Positions 1-9,623 of a stretch of DNA of 64,000 nucleotides are shown piece after piece. How positions within the stretch are numbered: position 1 is the first letter of the stretch; every line of letters starts with the position of its first letter. This DNA comes from Cryptomeria japonica (Eukaryota > Streptophyta > Pinopsida > Cupressales > Cupressaceae), in assembly GCF_030272615.1 (NCBI RefSeq), contig NC_081415.1:101412796-101476795 (forward strand), given 5' to 3'. The notes below the pieces were generated by a model. The model saw nothing but the letters and a program-made list of their open reading frames with translations, did no database searches and was not told the origin of the DNA. Both the position numbers and the translations under genes were made by a program.

Positions 1-390
1 GTCATTCTCTGAACCAGAGCATAGACTCTTAGAGCGAGATGATGCTTCTTTTTCCTTGTATAGTGGGTCATTCTCAGAACCAGAGCATAGATTCTTAGAG
101 CGGGATGTCATCACTTTTTCCTTGTGCAGTGGGTCATTCTCAGAACCAAAGCATAGTCTCTTATAGTGAGCATCACTTTTTCCTTGTACAGTGGGTCATT
201 TTCAGAACCAAAGCACAAAATCTTAGAGTGAGATGTCATCACTTTTTCCTTCTACAATGGGTCATTCTCGGAACTAGAGCACATACTCTTAGAGCGAGAT
301 GATGCCACTTTTCTCTTATGCAGAGTGATTATTCTCAGAACTAGAGCAAAGACTCTTAGAGAGAGATATCATGCCTTTTTGACACTTGTA
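1..390. repeat. Tandem array of about six 62-66 bp units
   Basis: Six degenerate copies of one unit start near 1, 67, 133, 195, 261 and 325. Each carries the phrase GTCATTCTCAGAACCAGAGC followed by CTTAGAGCGAGATG and a CTTTTTCCTTGTA tract. The array lies about 700 bp upstream of a polypurine tract and LTR start, where many gypsy-type elements carry noncoding tandem repeats, so I read it as part of the 3' internal region of the element that ends in the LTR at 1,082. Short ORFs through it only reflect the repeat period. Confidence 0.8.
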
Positions 391-1066
391 CTATACATTC
401 TATATAGGTTGTAGCATACTCGGGCATAGACTCCTATAAGGCACTTCGAACCTCACTTTCACACACATGCACTTGAGGTTGGGTGGAACTATTGGTGTTA
501 TCACTCTCCTCCCTTACATGGTCACCCAGACAAACTCTGGGGGCTAGCTTTCCATGTCCTTCTCTCCATGGATCACCTAGTTTTAGGGGCAAGATGTCCA
601 TGGTTTCTCTCTTATTCGCCTTTCTTCTTGTGGATCACCAAAGTGTGTATTCATGTCTTCTCTCTCCTTCCTCTCATGAACCCATAATTTTTCTATTGAT
701 GGTTCATGGATAATGTCAAATTTTCTCTTTTATGTGATCACTCATGTTTATGTGATGGCTTGGTCTTTGTGTCCTGATTAGTTGTTGAGACATTTGAGTA
801 TCGAGGTCTCTTTGGCTAGTCAGTTTGTCATCTCGTGCCTTTGTTGTGTGTCTTTTGTGTTTTGTTATTGTTTTGTGCATCTTGTTCATTTTTGTTTTGT
901 GTGCTCTTTCATATGTTTGAGTGAGTTAAGATCCTAAGATTGGGGGCCTTTGTTCTCAAGATTAGTGATGTCGTGTACTCCTTGTGATCTTGCTCTGCGT
1001 GATCTTGCTCTGCATCTCTCTTTCTTCTACTTTACCAATAGTATTGATGTAAGCCATACTCCTGCT
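391..1066 (+). other. Noncoding 3' internal region of a gypsy-like element
   Basis: This T-rich stretch has no ORF that I trust and no recognisable domain. It runs from the tandem array into a polypurine tract, and I infer that it is untranslated 3' sequence of the element whose LTR starts at 1,082. Confidence 0.4.
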
Positions 1067-1080
1067 AAAGTGGGGGATAA
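1067..1080 (+). promoter_or_regulatory. Polypurine tract
   Basis: AAAGTGGGGGATAA sits immediately before a TGT...-type LTR start. A purine tract in this position primes plus-strand DNA synthesis in LTR retrotransposons. Confidence 0.6.
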
Positions 1081-1081
1081 A

Positions 1082-1990
1082 TGTACTGTCATAAAATTGT
1101 GACCCTAGCAATTTTAACCATATTTAAGGTTCTCACCTTGGTGATGACATATTCCTTTCCAAATGAGACTTCTCTCTAAATCTTCACCTTGAACCCTTCC
1201 TGTTTGAGCCTTGAGATAGCCTTAGGACCCTATCTAGGCCCCAAGATAGGGCAGGACATGGGTGTGGTGTCCCTATCCCCCTTAGGACAGGGGCATGGTG
1301 CCCTTGTCCCCCCCCCCCCTCATAGGGTGGCCCCAAGATAGGTCCCTCCGGCCCTATCTGCATTTCAGGATTTCAAACTTCCTCAATGTCAACCTTTGGT
1401 GAGATGAATTAATTCCTTGAGGCATGTATAAAAGGGAGTTACTCTTCTCATTTATGGGGGAGGCAATTTATATGACATACATGATAAGAAAAGTTCAAGC
1501 ATTCAAGTCTTCTTCTTCATGTGTCTTCTTCATTCATCCATTGTAGTAATATTTACAATATTCATTTGCAAGCATATGTGTGTGCTAGGGTTTTGTCATG
1601 TTATATGTCATTTCATGTAGCATTTGTGATTACATTCAAGAAGCAAAGCAACCATCATCAAGTTGCAAATCGACACAGTATACATTTCCATTGTTTACAT
1701 TCAAGCATTTGAAATTACTTTCTTTCAAGGTTGATTCCTCAACTAGGGTTTGACTAAGGCAAACCCCTATCCACAACCCTTCTTCCCCTCTTTTCTATGT
1801 GTAGGGTGCAGGTGCGTAGCTGTAATTGCAAGTTTGGGCTTTATTTGTAGAGATGAAAGAACCCTTTTTGTTTCATGGATTTTTCGGAGGACTGGTGACA
1901 CTTTCAGCATGGTCTTGACAACTTTTTCTCAAATTCGTAGGGCAGATCTGTATTAGTCTAAATATCTTAGATCCAAAGTTACAACGTGAT
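1082..1990 (+). mobile_element. Gypsy-like 3' or solo LTR (right end approximate)
   Basis: The left edge is supported by the adjacent purine tract and the TG start. A TATA box (TATAAAA, 1,427-1,433) lies about 345 bp in, consistent with a U3 promoter. A C-homopolymer lies near 1,308-1,318. I could not find a matching second LTR or a target duplication, so the right edge near 1,990 is only a guess from the change in sequence character. No coding region is present. Confidence 0.45.
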
Positions 1991-2367
1991 CCTGAACCGG
2001 TATCCCCTCATTTCACTCATTTTATCTCTCTTTCCTACATAGTCAATAAACCAACTTTCTCATTCACAAAAGAGAGTAAATCACACTTCAACCCTTGCAA
2101 TCCACTTGGAAATCACATCCTTGTTTCCCTTAGATTTGGATCTAGTGGATTCAAGCCCCTCTTTTGAATGTAAAGTCCTTCCAAAATCATCCTAGTGTCT
2201 TCCTTTTTCTCTCCTAGGTGGGGAGTCAATAGGATTCAATTTTCCACTTTACAACCATAATCTTTCTCCAATGTTGATTGGTCAATTTTCCACCCCTCTT
2301 CTTTGTTTGATGAGTCTCCAAATACATTCATTGTATCATGTATATTACTCATCATAGACCAATCCAT
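1991..2367. other. Intergenic stretch, nothing recognised
   Basis: Moderately AT-rich sequence between the LTR and the DUF4283 pseudogene. It may include the 3' tail of the element that carries that pseudogene, but I see no poly(A) or poly(T) run to mark an end. Confidence 0.3.
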
Positions 2368-4132
2368 CTATGATGCTGGAAGTTCTCTGATTTGAAGCTC
2401 AATTTTTGATTGAAGAGATTTTTCTTCCATCAGTAGGGATTGTAAGTCTGTTTCATTTGCACCACCTCTTAGCCCAAGGCATTCTACATCTATAGAATTT
2501 ATTACATATATCTCTATAATTGAGAGGGATAATGTGTTAGAATTCTCTTTGAGACATGGGGACGAGGCACCCATAATTTCTTCTAATGATAACACCATAT
2601 GAGATTCAATCAATCTAGATTCCTTGGATAGTAGCGAGGATCCAACAGATTCAACTAGTGTAGATCTGTGAATTGCCTATTCAACCATGGTTTCCCCTTC
2701 TCTTCTCCATGCATCATTGCCTTTGTTTGAGTGCATTCATATTACTTTGTGACTTTTTCTATGAGCTCACACTCCGACCCTATGTGCTCTTTAGAGAAGC
2801 ATTTGGGACATAAGAACATTTGATCTTCTCTCTCCACCCTTTGTGTCTAGACATTCCCTGCTTCATGAATTTCAATGCTGCTTGGAAAGGTTGAGACCAA
2901 ACTGACATTTACACACATTTTTGCAAAGATCCCCCATACTATATCCTCTAGAATATCATCTGCTAAGATGAAATTTCCTAGACCTTTACTTATTTCCTTA
3001 AGCATCTCGATTTCCCAATATTCCATTAGAATATTGTACAATCTTACCCATATTGGGCTCCCATCTAGAGTGTGGGTTATAAGGTTGAAATTAGGGCACC
3101 AATCAATCAAATGGACATCCATTCCATCAAGCATATAGGTACCACTATTTAGGGCTTTCCATTGATCAGATTCTTCAAGAAACTTTATTAGGAAATAGTT
3201 ATTTGGGATAGCTTTAACCTGAATTTTCACTCCCCATTGTTCCCTACGCTAATCCACAAAATTTCCCTTGCCCCAAGAACCCCCACCTTACTTGACAAAC
3301 ATCCCTTTCTTTTTGATATTTTCCTTGATTTCCTTAATTTTAGTTTCTTTCAAACATATCAAATTGAGGGGTATATCACAAGACTTACCTTTAAGCTCTT
3401 TAGGTTTGTGTGAGGGGCCACCAACCTCTATGTTGCTCGCTTACATTTTCCATTCCCAGTTGGTGTGAGGGGGGAACAAGGGGATTTTAGCTCTCCAATT
3501 GTTTGATCGATCTACAAGAGGTATTGTTGTTTTCCTGAACCACCCACTCCTACCTTTTTTGAATCCATTACTTTGCAAGAAATTTGTAACACTCATTGTG
3601 GAGTTGTTACCTTCCAACTTGGGCCTTCACAATTTTCTACCCCACTGTTACAACCATGGAGGGCTAGATCTTTTTTTCCCATTTTGCATAAACCCCATGT
3701 TCTACCTTCCTCCTTAAGTTTGTGGGATTCCATTGTTGGCTCCAGTATTACCTTTCCATCGAATATTTGCTCTCTATTGCCCCTAATCTGAAGGGAAACA
3801 TTTTTCAACCCATCATTCGCCCTTGAAAATAAATTGAGGAATGTGTGGTTTTGATTTGAATCCATAAATATTCACTCAATCTGATTTCCCCTTTTGCTTG
3901 AGTCAAAGTTTTTCTGAAATTCTGGATTCGAGGCCCTCCACTTCTCTTTTGTTGCTTTTAGTTGAATGGCCTCTAAGGTGAAAACATCTTTTGCTTCCCA
4001 AGCCCACTTTCTTGTGTCTTTGACAATAACACCATGGCCACTGCCATGCTTTGCTTCACTCCCACCAACCAGTGCCTATTTATAGTTCTTGTTCAAAAAG
4101 TCACTTTTGCACGCTGCTTCACTCCTTGCCAT
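2368..4132 (-). pseudogene. Decayed LINE ORF1-type protein (DUF4283 + CCHC knuckle)
   Basis: Read on the minus strand, an ATG at 4,132 opens a frame with stops after about 18 and 90 codons. The clearest part is 2,847-3,230, whose residues match the plant DUF4283 pattern: a FLIKF strand, a W/S-D-Q-W helix, a GMDVHLIDW strand, then a PIWVRLYNILMEYW strand and a CVNVSLV end. Just downstream, codons at 2,769-2,810 give a zinc knuckle spaced CX2CX4HX4C (CPKCFSKEHIGSEC). DUF4283 followed by a knuckle is typical of ORF1 of plant L1-type LINEs. The 2,368-2,613 segment would be the C-terminal tail. No ORF2 (endonuclease or reverse transcriptase) is attached, so this is a truncated copy or a solo ORF1. 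No poly(A) tail was found. It is certainly nonfunctional because of multiple stops. Confidence 0.65.
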
Positions 4133-4540
4133 TTTTAAAAACTATTTTTACCTTGTAATTAATGCCTCTTTTATATTTTTTATGCAATTTGTTTAAGTTT
4201 ATTAAACAAGTGACAATAGCTATCCAATTTAAATTAAAAAGGAACTTCACTAATTCCAACCAACCTATAGTTGTTGAAGGAAAACTACTATAGTTATGGG
4301 TAAATATAGAATATCATGCCCCTTGTATAGATAAAACATGTCATTTTTGTTCCCTACCGAGGAACAGTAATACTAGGGTAGATAACTAGAAGTTCCATTA
4401 TCTTCTTTTTTTAAGTTTGAATAGACTTTCTTATCTTTTATTCTTGTAAGGTCTTATAAATTTTTAAAAAGTTGAATTAAAAATATGTTCTTAAGGTTTG
4501 AGGTTAATTAAATCTATTTTTCATCATGTTCTAGAGATTA
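4133..4540. other. AT-rich spacer, nothing recognised
   Basis: Low-complexity AT-rich DNA with no ORF or repeat that I can support. It is the left flank into which the 4,546-9,618 copia element inserted. Confidence 0.4.
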
Positions 4541-4545
4541 GATGT
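4541..4545. repeat. Target site duplication GATGT (left)
   Basis: The 5 bp before the 5' LTR, GATGT, are repeated exactly at 9,619-9,623 right after the 3' LTR. Five bp is the usual copia duplication length, and the match proves both ends of the element. Confidence 0.95.
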
Positions 4546-5026
4546 TGTTGGTGTAAATAATTATTCATCATGGATATTATTACACTTACTTAAGTTTACT
4601 TAGGATAATGCATTTCATAGTAGTTTGGATATGAGACACTTGGGTGTTTGTGCCATATTGGGATAGTGTGTGTAGGAGAAATTCCACCTTTTATGGTGTT
4701 GATCTTGTTATTACACTATCATATCCACTTATAGTGGAGTGATAATTCCACCTTCGGTGGGTGATCCACCTCATGTGGAATATTATATTATTTCTCCTAC
4801 CTACCCACACCTATTTCCTACCTACCCTTGTTTCTTATTGAGCCACATGTCATGTTTGTGTGCTCATACATATCCCTAGCCTTGCCTATATAAGCAGGCT
4901 CATCTACATTGTATGTAGCTATGTTATTGATCATTTCTATTGATGAGAATACAGTTTATTCTTGTCCCATATTGTGTCTCTATTTTGTACATTTCATTGA
5001 CCCCTTGATCTTGGCAAAATCCAACA
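4546..5026 (+). repeat. 5' LTR of the gag-only copia element
   Basis: 481 bp, TG...CA termini, with a TATA box (TATATAA, about 4,887-4,893) inside the phrase CTATATAAGCAGG. Transcription should start some 30 bp downstream. It contains several short inverted GGTGGA/TCCACC motifs around 4,738-4,780. Confidence 0.95.
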
Positions 5027-5039
5027 TGGTATCAGAGCC
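5027..5039 (+). promoter_or_regulatory. Primer binding site for initiator tRNA-Met
   Basis: TGGTATCAGAGCC directly abuts the LTR. It is the standard plant copia primer site, complementary to the 3' end of initiator methionine tRNA. Confidence 0.95.
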
Positions 5040-5367
5040 ATTGGGGCTTCATTGATTCATCTTGAAGAGGCATTATTGTGACGTCAGGAGGTAGATCTGA
5101 GGAGCAGCATCTTTTGGAGGCGTCCTAGACCATATCCGACCTCGCCATTGCATCCGGAAGGCCATTTCCATGAATTTTGGTTATAAAGTTGGCCTATTTT
5201 GGTGAGAAAATTTTTTTCTCCAATTTTGCTATATCCGTACGGATTTTCAAATTTTGTTATATAATTTTCGGCAAAAATAAATAAATAAATAAGTAAATAA
5301 ATTTTGTTTGAAATTTTTTTTTTGAAAAATTGTAAAATAAAAAAAAAGAGATCAAAAAATTGAAAAG

Positions 5368-5389
5368 CAAAAAAAAAAAAAAAAAAAAA
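5368..5389 (+). repeat. Poly(A) run at the left edge of the CpG-rich insert
   Basis: A run of about 21 adenines, preceded by other A-rich and T-rich stretches from 5,270, marks an abrupt change from AT-rich leader to GC-rich sequence at about 5,398. Confidence 0.85.
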
Positions 5390-5397
5390 GAGGTTTT

Positions 5398-5960
5398 TTG
5401 GGAGGTCCCCCCTTGTGCTCGTCGTACCTGTCGTTCTGCAGGTTGCAGTCATTCGCCGGTGTACCTCCCGCACAGTTCCACCGCCACCGTCTGTCGCACG
5501 TACTCTGCCGAATGCCGCACCTGTCACTTCCGCCGCCGTCCGAGCCCGCAGCCGCGTCCTCCCTGCCATCCACACCACCACCCGCGTGCCCGCAGACCTC
5601 CACTCAGCTCCAACGCTACCCGCGTCCTCTCGGCACCACCACCGGCACGGCTCCCGTAGACCGAGACCCGCGCCGACTCCCGCGTAGCTCATCCAGTCAA
5701 CGAAGACCGGAGGACCGTGCCCGCCACGTGGCAGGCGGCCACTGGCCCGGTACAAATCGTACTGCACAGTTAGATCTTCCGTACAGTGACACGTAGCATT
5801 CCGTACGCACAGTTAGCAGCCGAATCAGCTCATCTAGTCAGCAATTCCGTACAGTACGGATTACATAGTCATCCTGCACAGTCATCCCGTCCGTACAGTA
5901 CGGACGCCCAGTCAGCACAGGGTGAAGTTTTTGTGATGGTCATACGACCGTCAAATTTAA
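5398..5960. other. CpG-rich segment in the copia leader, probably captured
   Basis: By direct count the 60-base lines starting 5,401, 5,461 and 5,521 contain 37, 39 and 43 G+C, against roughly one third in flanking DNA, and CG dinucleotides are frequent. The related copy at 56,771 has only about 830 bp between primer site and gag start, against 1,607 bp here, and lacks this segment; homology between the two leaders resumes near 6,040. Long but unconvincing ORFs in several frames on both strands reflect base composition and are not called. The right part (5,770-5,905) is built from repeated CCGTAC and CACAGTTAG phrases. Origin is unknown: transduced host DNA is the leading idea. Confidence 0.7.
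5846..5905. repeat. Two palindromes around CCGTACAGTACGG
   Basis: TCCGTACAGTACGGA at 5,846-5,860 and GTCCGTACAGTACGGAC at 5,889-5,905 are perfect inverted repeats around a single central base. Half-sites occur nearby at about 5,777 and 5,804. Confidence 0.85.
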
Positions 5961-6633
5961 CCCAGTGACTTGCTGACATCAGCGCCACATCAGCATGGGT
6001 TTGAAAATTTTTGGACCCCCTCTCATTTGCATTTTTGATTTTGCAGTTCAACTTCAAATGGCCATAACTTGCTCATTTTTGCTCCTTTTTGGGTACAATT
6101 TTTGTTGAAATGGGCTAGAATTTCATGCTCTCTGCAGTGGTGAAAGAATTTTTTGATTTTGATGCATGGATTTTTCAGAAAATGCAGTTTTTGGTGACTA
6201 TACCTAAGTAATCCCAGTTTTTGCAACTTTAGAGGCTTCGTTTGGGGTCATCCGACCTCCTTTTCAGGTGCCGTTTTTTCTGAAAGTGCATATTTTTTCA
6301 TCTACTTTCACATGATGCTATCAGATTGCTGCCATTGTAAGTAGATATTGTACTTTCAGATCTTGGCCATTTTTGGCTCTCTTGGTACTTGTATATTTGC
6401 TTGAATCTCAGTTAGATTCATTGCACTATTGATTGAAGTCTCTTGTATCTCATTTGAGAATTTGTAAAATTTGCATCATAAGTCCACTTTGCCTTGTTTT
6501 GCAAGTGGCTCATTGTAATCGCACTAAGTATAAAGTGCCAAAATCATCACTTTAGGGGGGGTACATTGATTGATTGAATTTGAGGGGTGTCTCTTGTGCT
6601 TTTGTGCTCTTGTGTTCCTTCCTTTTTGCTACT

Positions 6634-8622
6634 ATGGGTTCTTCTAAGTTTCCTCTCTTAACTCCACATAATTATGCTACTTGGAAAATTGATGTGTGGA
6701 GTAAACTTATGGAAAAAGGACTCACTCATCACATTGATGGAACTATTGTTGCTCCAGCTGATCCTAAGGCTGATCCAGTTGGTCACTTAGATTGGCTCAC
6801 TAAAAATATCATGGCAGTTGGTACCTTAAGAAAGTATGTATCAAAGGATCTCATTTTTCATATTGAGAAATGTACTCTAATCAAGGATGCTTGGCAAAAG
6901 TTTCAAGACTTGTATGGTCAAGTTGATGAGATTAGGGGATATCAAATTGATAGTGATCTCACCATGTTAGATCCCAAGAACTTGGATACTATACAAGATT
7001 ATGTCACTAAGGCAAATGAGTTGAGGGCACAACTCAAAGATTTTGGCATTGATAAAAAGGATACTCAATTGATATTCAACTTGATAGGCAAGCTTCCACA
7101 AGAATATGCAGCATTTGTTTCTAGTTTCCAAACTCATAGGATGACAATGGGTTCAAGCTACACAATGCCTACATTTGATGCTTTCAATGAAATGTTGATG
7201 ATGGAACAAACTAAGTTGATAAGCATGGGCATTCTTAAGGCTTCTTCTAAGTCTCAAACATTAGTGGCAAATCAAGGGAACAAAGGAAATCAAGGAAAGG
7301 ACAACTCAAACAAGAAGAAATGGCAATCAAAGCCTAAAGAAAAAGCACCATCTTCTCCACAACAAGGAGATTCATTCTCTTCCAAGAGAGATAATTCACC
7401 AAAGAGGGAAAGACCTACTTGTGCTTATTGTAAAAAGATTGGTCATGAGGAGCATCGTTGCTATTCTAAGAAGATTGATGAGCTCACACATATCATAAAA
7501 AAGTATAACATTGATTTGCCTAAAGTCTACAAGAAGGATGATTCATCAACTTCCACTTCCTCACATTCAAAAGGAAAAGGGCAAGCATTCATGGCTTCTA
7601 CAAGTGGAAAGACTCACTCTTTTGGAACAAGGAAAGGAAAATCTCTATGTGCTACTATCAGTCATGATTCAGAGAGATGGCTTCTAGATTCAGGGGCTTC
7701 TCATCATATGGCATCTTCGCAGTCTATGTTCTCTACATTTGAGCCTTGCACCATGCCACAGATTTTGATGGGCAATCATACATACATGGATGTGATTGGG
7801 AAAGGATCTATTGACATTGGGGATAACTCCTTCAATGATGTGTTGTGTGTACCCCACTTGACAAACAATCTACTTTCTATCTATCAAATCACACATGGCA
7901 CAACTAAGAGAGTTGTGGAGTTCACACCTGACTCAGTTTTCATTAGAGACATGGAGACTAGAGCTATCATTGCAACTGGGGTCGTTGATCATGCATCTCG
8001 GTTATACTCCTTTTCAGATTTTGTTGATGATGATGATTTCACATTTGATGATTCTACACATTATGATCACACTTATTGTGATGGTTCAAATTTTGAGGAG
8101 AACTTTGGACACTTGAACATGGGGATTCTCACATGTGAACCCATTCTTGAGTCTTGTATTTCATCTCCTCATATTGATATCACATCACCTATTGCACCTG
8201 ATGATGCAGATAGAGCGACAGTTTTGCCTTCATGTGATTCAGTGCAGCAGGATATTCATTGTCTTCCAGCTTCAGATTCATGGGATGATTACTTGACAGA
8301 TATTACAGGTTTGTTTGTGGAATCCTACATTGTAGATTTGGGAGACATCATTGATGACATTCATCTTCTCTTTGATGAAGGTGATCCTTCTTCGATTGTT
8401 GCGAGGGAACACTCTGACCCTCTTGTTCATTCTCTACATGATCATTCTTTCGAGGTTGACATGATTGTGGATACTTATGTACAGCAGTTGGAGGAGGTCT
8501 CTTTATGCTTTGAGGAGACACATGAGTCTTTGGATATTGTTCTACATCCATCTCCACTAGATCTTGGAGTGCCTTTTTCAGCAGTGTGGCAGTTTACCAC
8601 CTTTGGAGGGGGTATCTTTTAG
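6634..8622 (+). CDS. Copia gag-protease polyprotein with truncated integrase stub
   Basis: An intact 662-codon frame from ATG 6,634; an upstream in-frame ATG at 6,574 adds 20 residues, but the homologous copy at 58,082 starts at the equivalent of 6,634. The N-terminal half is a copia capsid: it opens MGSSKFPLLTPHNYATWKID, which resembles the YxxW capsid start, and a UBN2-like helical region follows. A CCHC zinc knuckle CAYCKKIGHEEHRC is at 7,420-7,461, followed by a Ser/Lys-rich linker. The protease active site is in WLLDSGASHHMA (Asp codon at 7,687). The reading then reaches NFGHLN (about 8,101), which looks like the start of the integrase zinc-binding domain, and abruptly turns into about 170 acidic residues with no integrase, reverse transcriptase or RNase H. 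The product should assemble particles and process itself but cannot copy or integrate DNA. Confidence 0.9.
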   Translation: MGSSKFPLLTPHNYATWKIDVWSKLMEKGLTHHIDGTIVAPADPKADPVGHLDWLTKNIMAVGTLRKYVSKDLIFHIEKCTLIKDAWQKFQDLYGQVDEIRGYQIDSDLTMLDPKNLDTIQDYVTKANELRAQLKDFGIDKKDTQLIFNLIGKLPQEYAAFVSSFQTHRMTMGSSYTMPTFDAFNEMLMMEQTKLISMGILKASSKSQTLVANQGNKGNQGKDNSNKKKWQSKPKEKAPSSPQQGDSFSSKRDNSPKRERPTCAYCKKIGHEEHRCYSKKIDELTHIIKKYNIDLPKVYKKDDSSTSTSSHSKGKGQAFMASTSGKTHSFGTRKGKSLCATISHDSERWLLDSGASHHMASSQSMFSTFEPCTMPQILMGNHTYMDVIGKGSIDIGDNSFNDVLCVPHLTNNLLSIYQITHGTTKRVVEFTPDSVFIRDMETRAIIATGVVDHASRLYSFSDFVDDDDFTFDDSTHYDHTYCDGSNFEENFGHLNMGILTCEPILESCISSPHIDITSPIAPDDADRATVLPSCDSVQQDIHCLPASDSWDDYLTDITGLFVESYIVDLGDIIDDIHLLFDEGDPSSIVAREHSDPLVHSLHDHSFEVDMIVDTYVQQLEEVSLCFEETHESLDIVLHPSPLDLGVPFSAVWQFTTFGGGIF

Positions 8623-9130
8623 CATCGACATGGGGACACTTGAGCAATTTTCAGAGATTCCTTTCATCATGAGTTTTCTTCATACATCTTCCCTTCATGA
8701 TTGGGGAGACTTCATGGATACACCTTTGGTTTTGTTTCTTCCTAAGGGGAGGAATGTTGTTCGACGTTCGTGGAGTAGTTTCTTCATACATAGAGCTTCT
8801 ATCATTGGTGCAGATTCTCCATTGAGGGGGGGTCACAGTTTGACTTCTCTTCTTCTCTCATATGGGGGGGACTTTTTCCTCACATGGGGTTTTGTTCCTC
8901 ACATTCTTCTATGAGAGTTCTCTTGTATAGCTTTCATCTCTCTTTTTGGGGGAGGGTTTTTTCCCATTGGGTTTTTCTCTCTTTCCCCACTTTGTGAGAG
9001 ATTTCATTGCATTGGTTTGCATGCATTTGCATTTGTACATGGGTACCTAACATGGCCTCATAGCCGGGACCCATCTTGCATTGCTTAGTTGCATTGTAGA
9101 CTTAAGTGCATTCCCCTAAGTTGCACTTAA
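8623..9130 (+). other. 3' noncoding region of the gag-only copia element
   Basis: T-rich sequence with several G-runs. It contains CCCATTGGGTTTTTCTC and a CATGGGTACCTAACATGG phrase, both common near the 3' end of plant copia elements. An open frame at 8,564-8,914 overlaps the gag stop but has no recognisable domain and is not called. Confidence 0.6.
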
Positions 9131-9137
9131 GGGGGGG
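9122..9137 (+). promoter_or_regulatory. Polypurine tract ending in seven G
   Basis: GCACTTAAGGGGGGG lies directly against the TG of the 3' LTR and is the expected plus-strand primer. Confidence 0.8.
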
Positions 9138-9618
9138 TGTTGGTGTAAATAATTATTCATCATGGATATTATTACACTTACTTAAGTTTACTTAGGATAA
9201 TGCATTTCATAGTAGTTTGGATATGAGACACTTGGGTGTTTGTGCCATATTGGGATAGTGTGTGTAGGAGAAATTCCACCTTTTATGGTGTTGATCTTGT
9301 TATTACACTATCATATCCACTTATAGTGGAGTGATAATTCCACCTTCGGTGGGTGATCCACCTCATGTGGAATATTATATTATTTCTCCTACCTACCCAC
9401 ACCTATTTCCTACCTACCCTTGTTTCTTATTGAGCCACATGTCATGTTTGTGTGCTCATACATATCCCTAGCCTTGCCTATATAAGCAGGCTCATCTACA
9501 TTGTATGTAGCTATGTTATTGATCATTTCTATTGATGAGAATATAGCTTATTCTTGTCCCATATTGTGTCTCTATTTTGTACATTTCATTGACCCCTTGA
9601 TCTTGGCAAAATCCAACA
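9138..9618 (+). repeat. 3' LTR of the gag-only copia element
   Basis: 481 bp, same length as the 5' LTR and differing from it at two positions by eye (TATAGCTT here for TACAGTTT). It is followed by the GATGT target duplication at 9,619-9,623. Confidence 0.95.
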
Positions 9619-9623
9619 GATGT

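Larger units (their letters stand above)
4546..9618 (+). mobile_element. Complete non-autonomous Ty1/copia element (gag-protease only)
   Basis: A 5,073-bp element bounded by two 481-bp direct LTRs (4,546-5,026 and 9,138-9,618) that begin TGTTGG and end CCAACA, with a perfect GATGT target duplication. The primer binding site TGGTATCAGAGCC follows the 5' LTR and a GGGGGGG-ended purine tract precedes the 3' LTR. The only substantial coding region is gag plus protease; integrase, reverse transcriptase and RNase H are absent. This is the TR-GAG type of non-autonomous copia element, which must borrow enzymes from a relative. By eye the LTRs differ at two sites (both C to T, near 4,950 and its counterpart), about 0.4 percent, so insertion was recent. 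A diverged relative lies at 56,771. Confidence 0.95.

Noticed and set aside
5027-5039. tRNA gene suggested by the tRNA-Met match
   Set aside because: Only the 3' complement is present, abutting an LTR, so it is a primer binding site. The same holds at 30,550, 46,710 and 57,252.
5084-5796. Several overlapping long frames on both strands of the CpG-rich segment
   Set aside because: Stop codons are rare in GC-rich DNA. No frame has a domain, and frames on both strands are equally long, so they reflect composition.
8564-8914. 116-codon plus-strand frame overlapping the end of gag
   Set aside because: No domain, odd composition, and position in the expected 3' noncoding region of the element.
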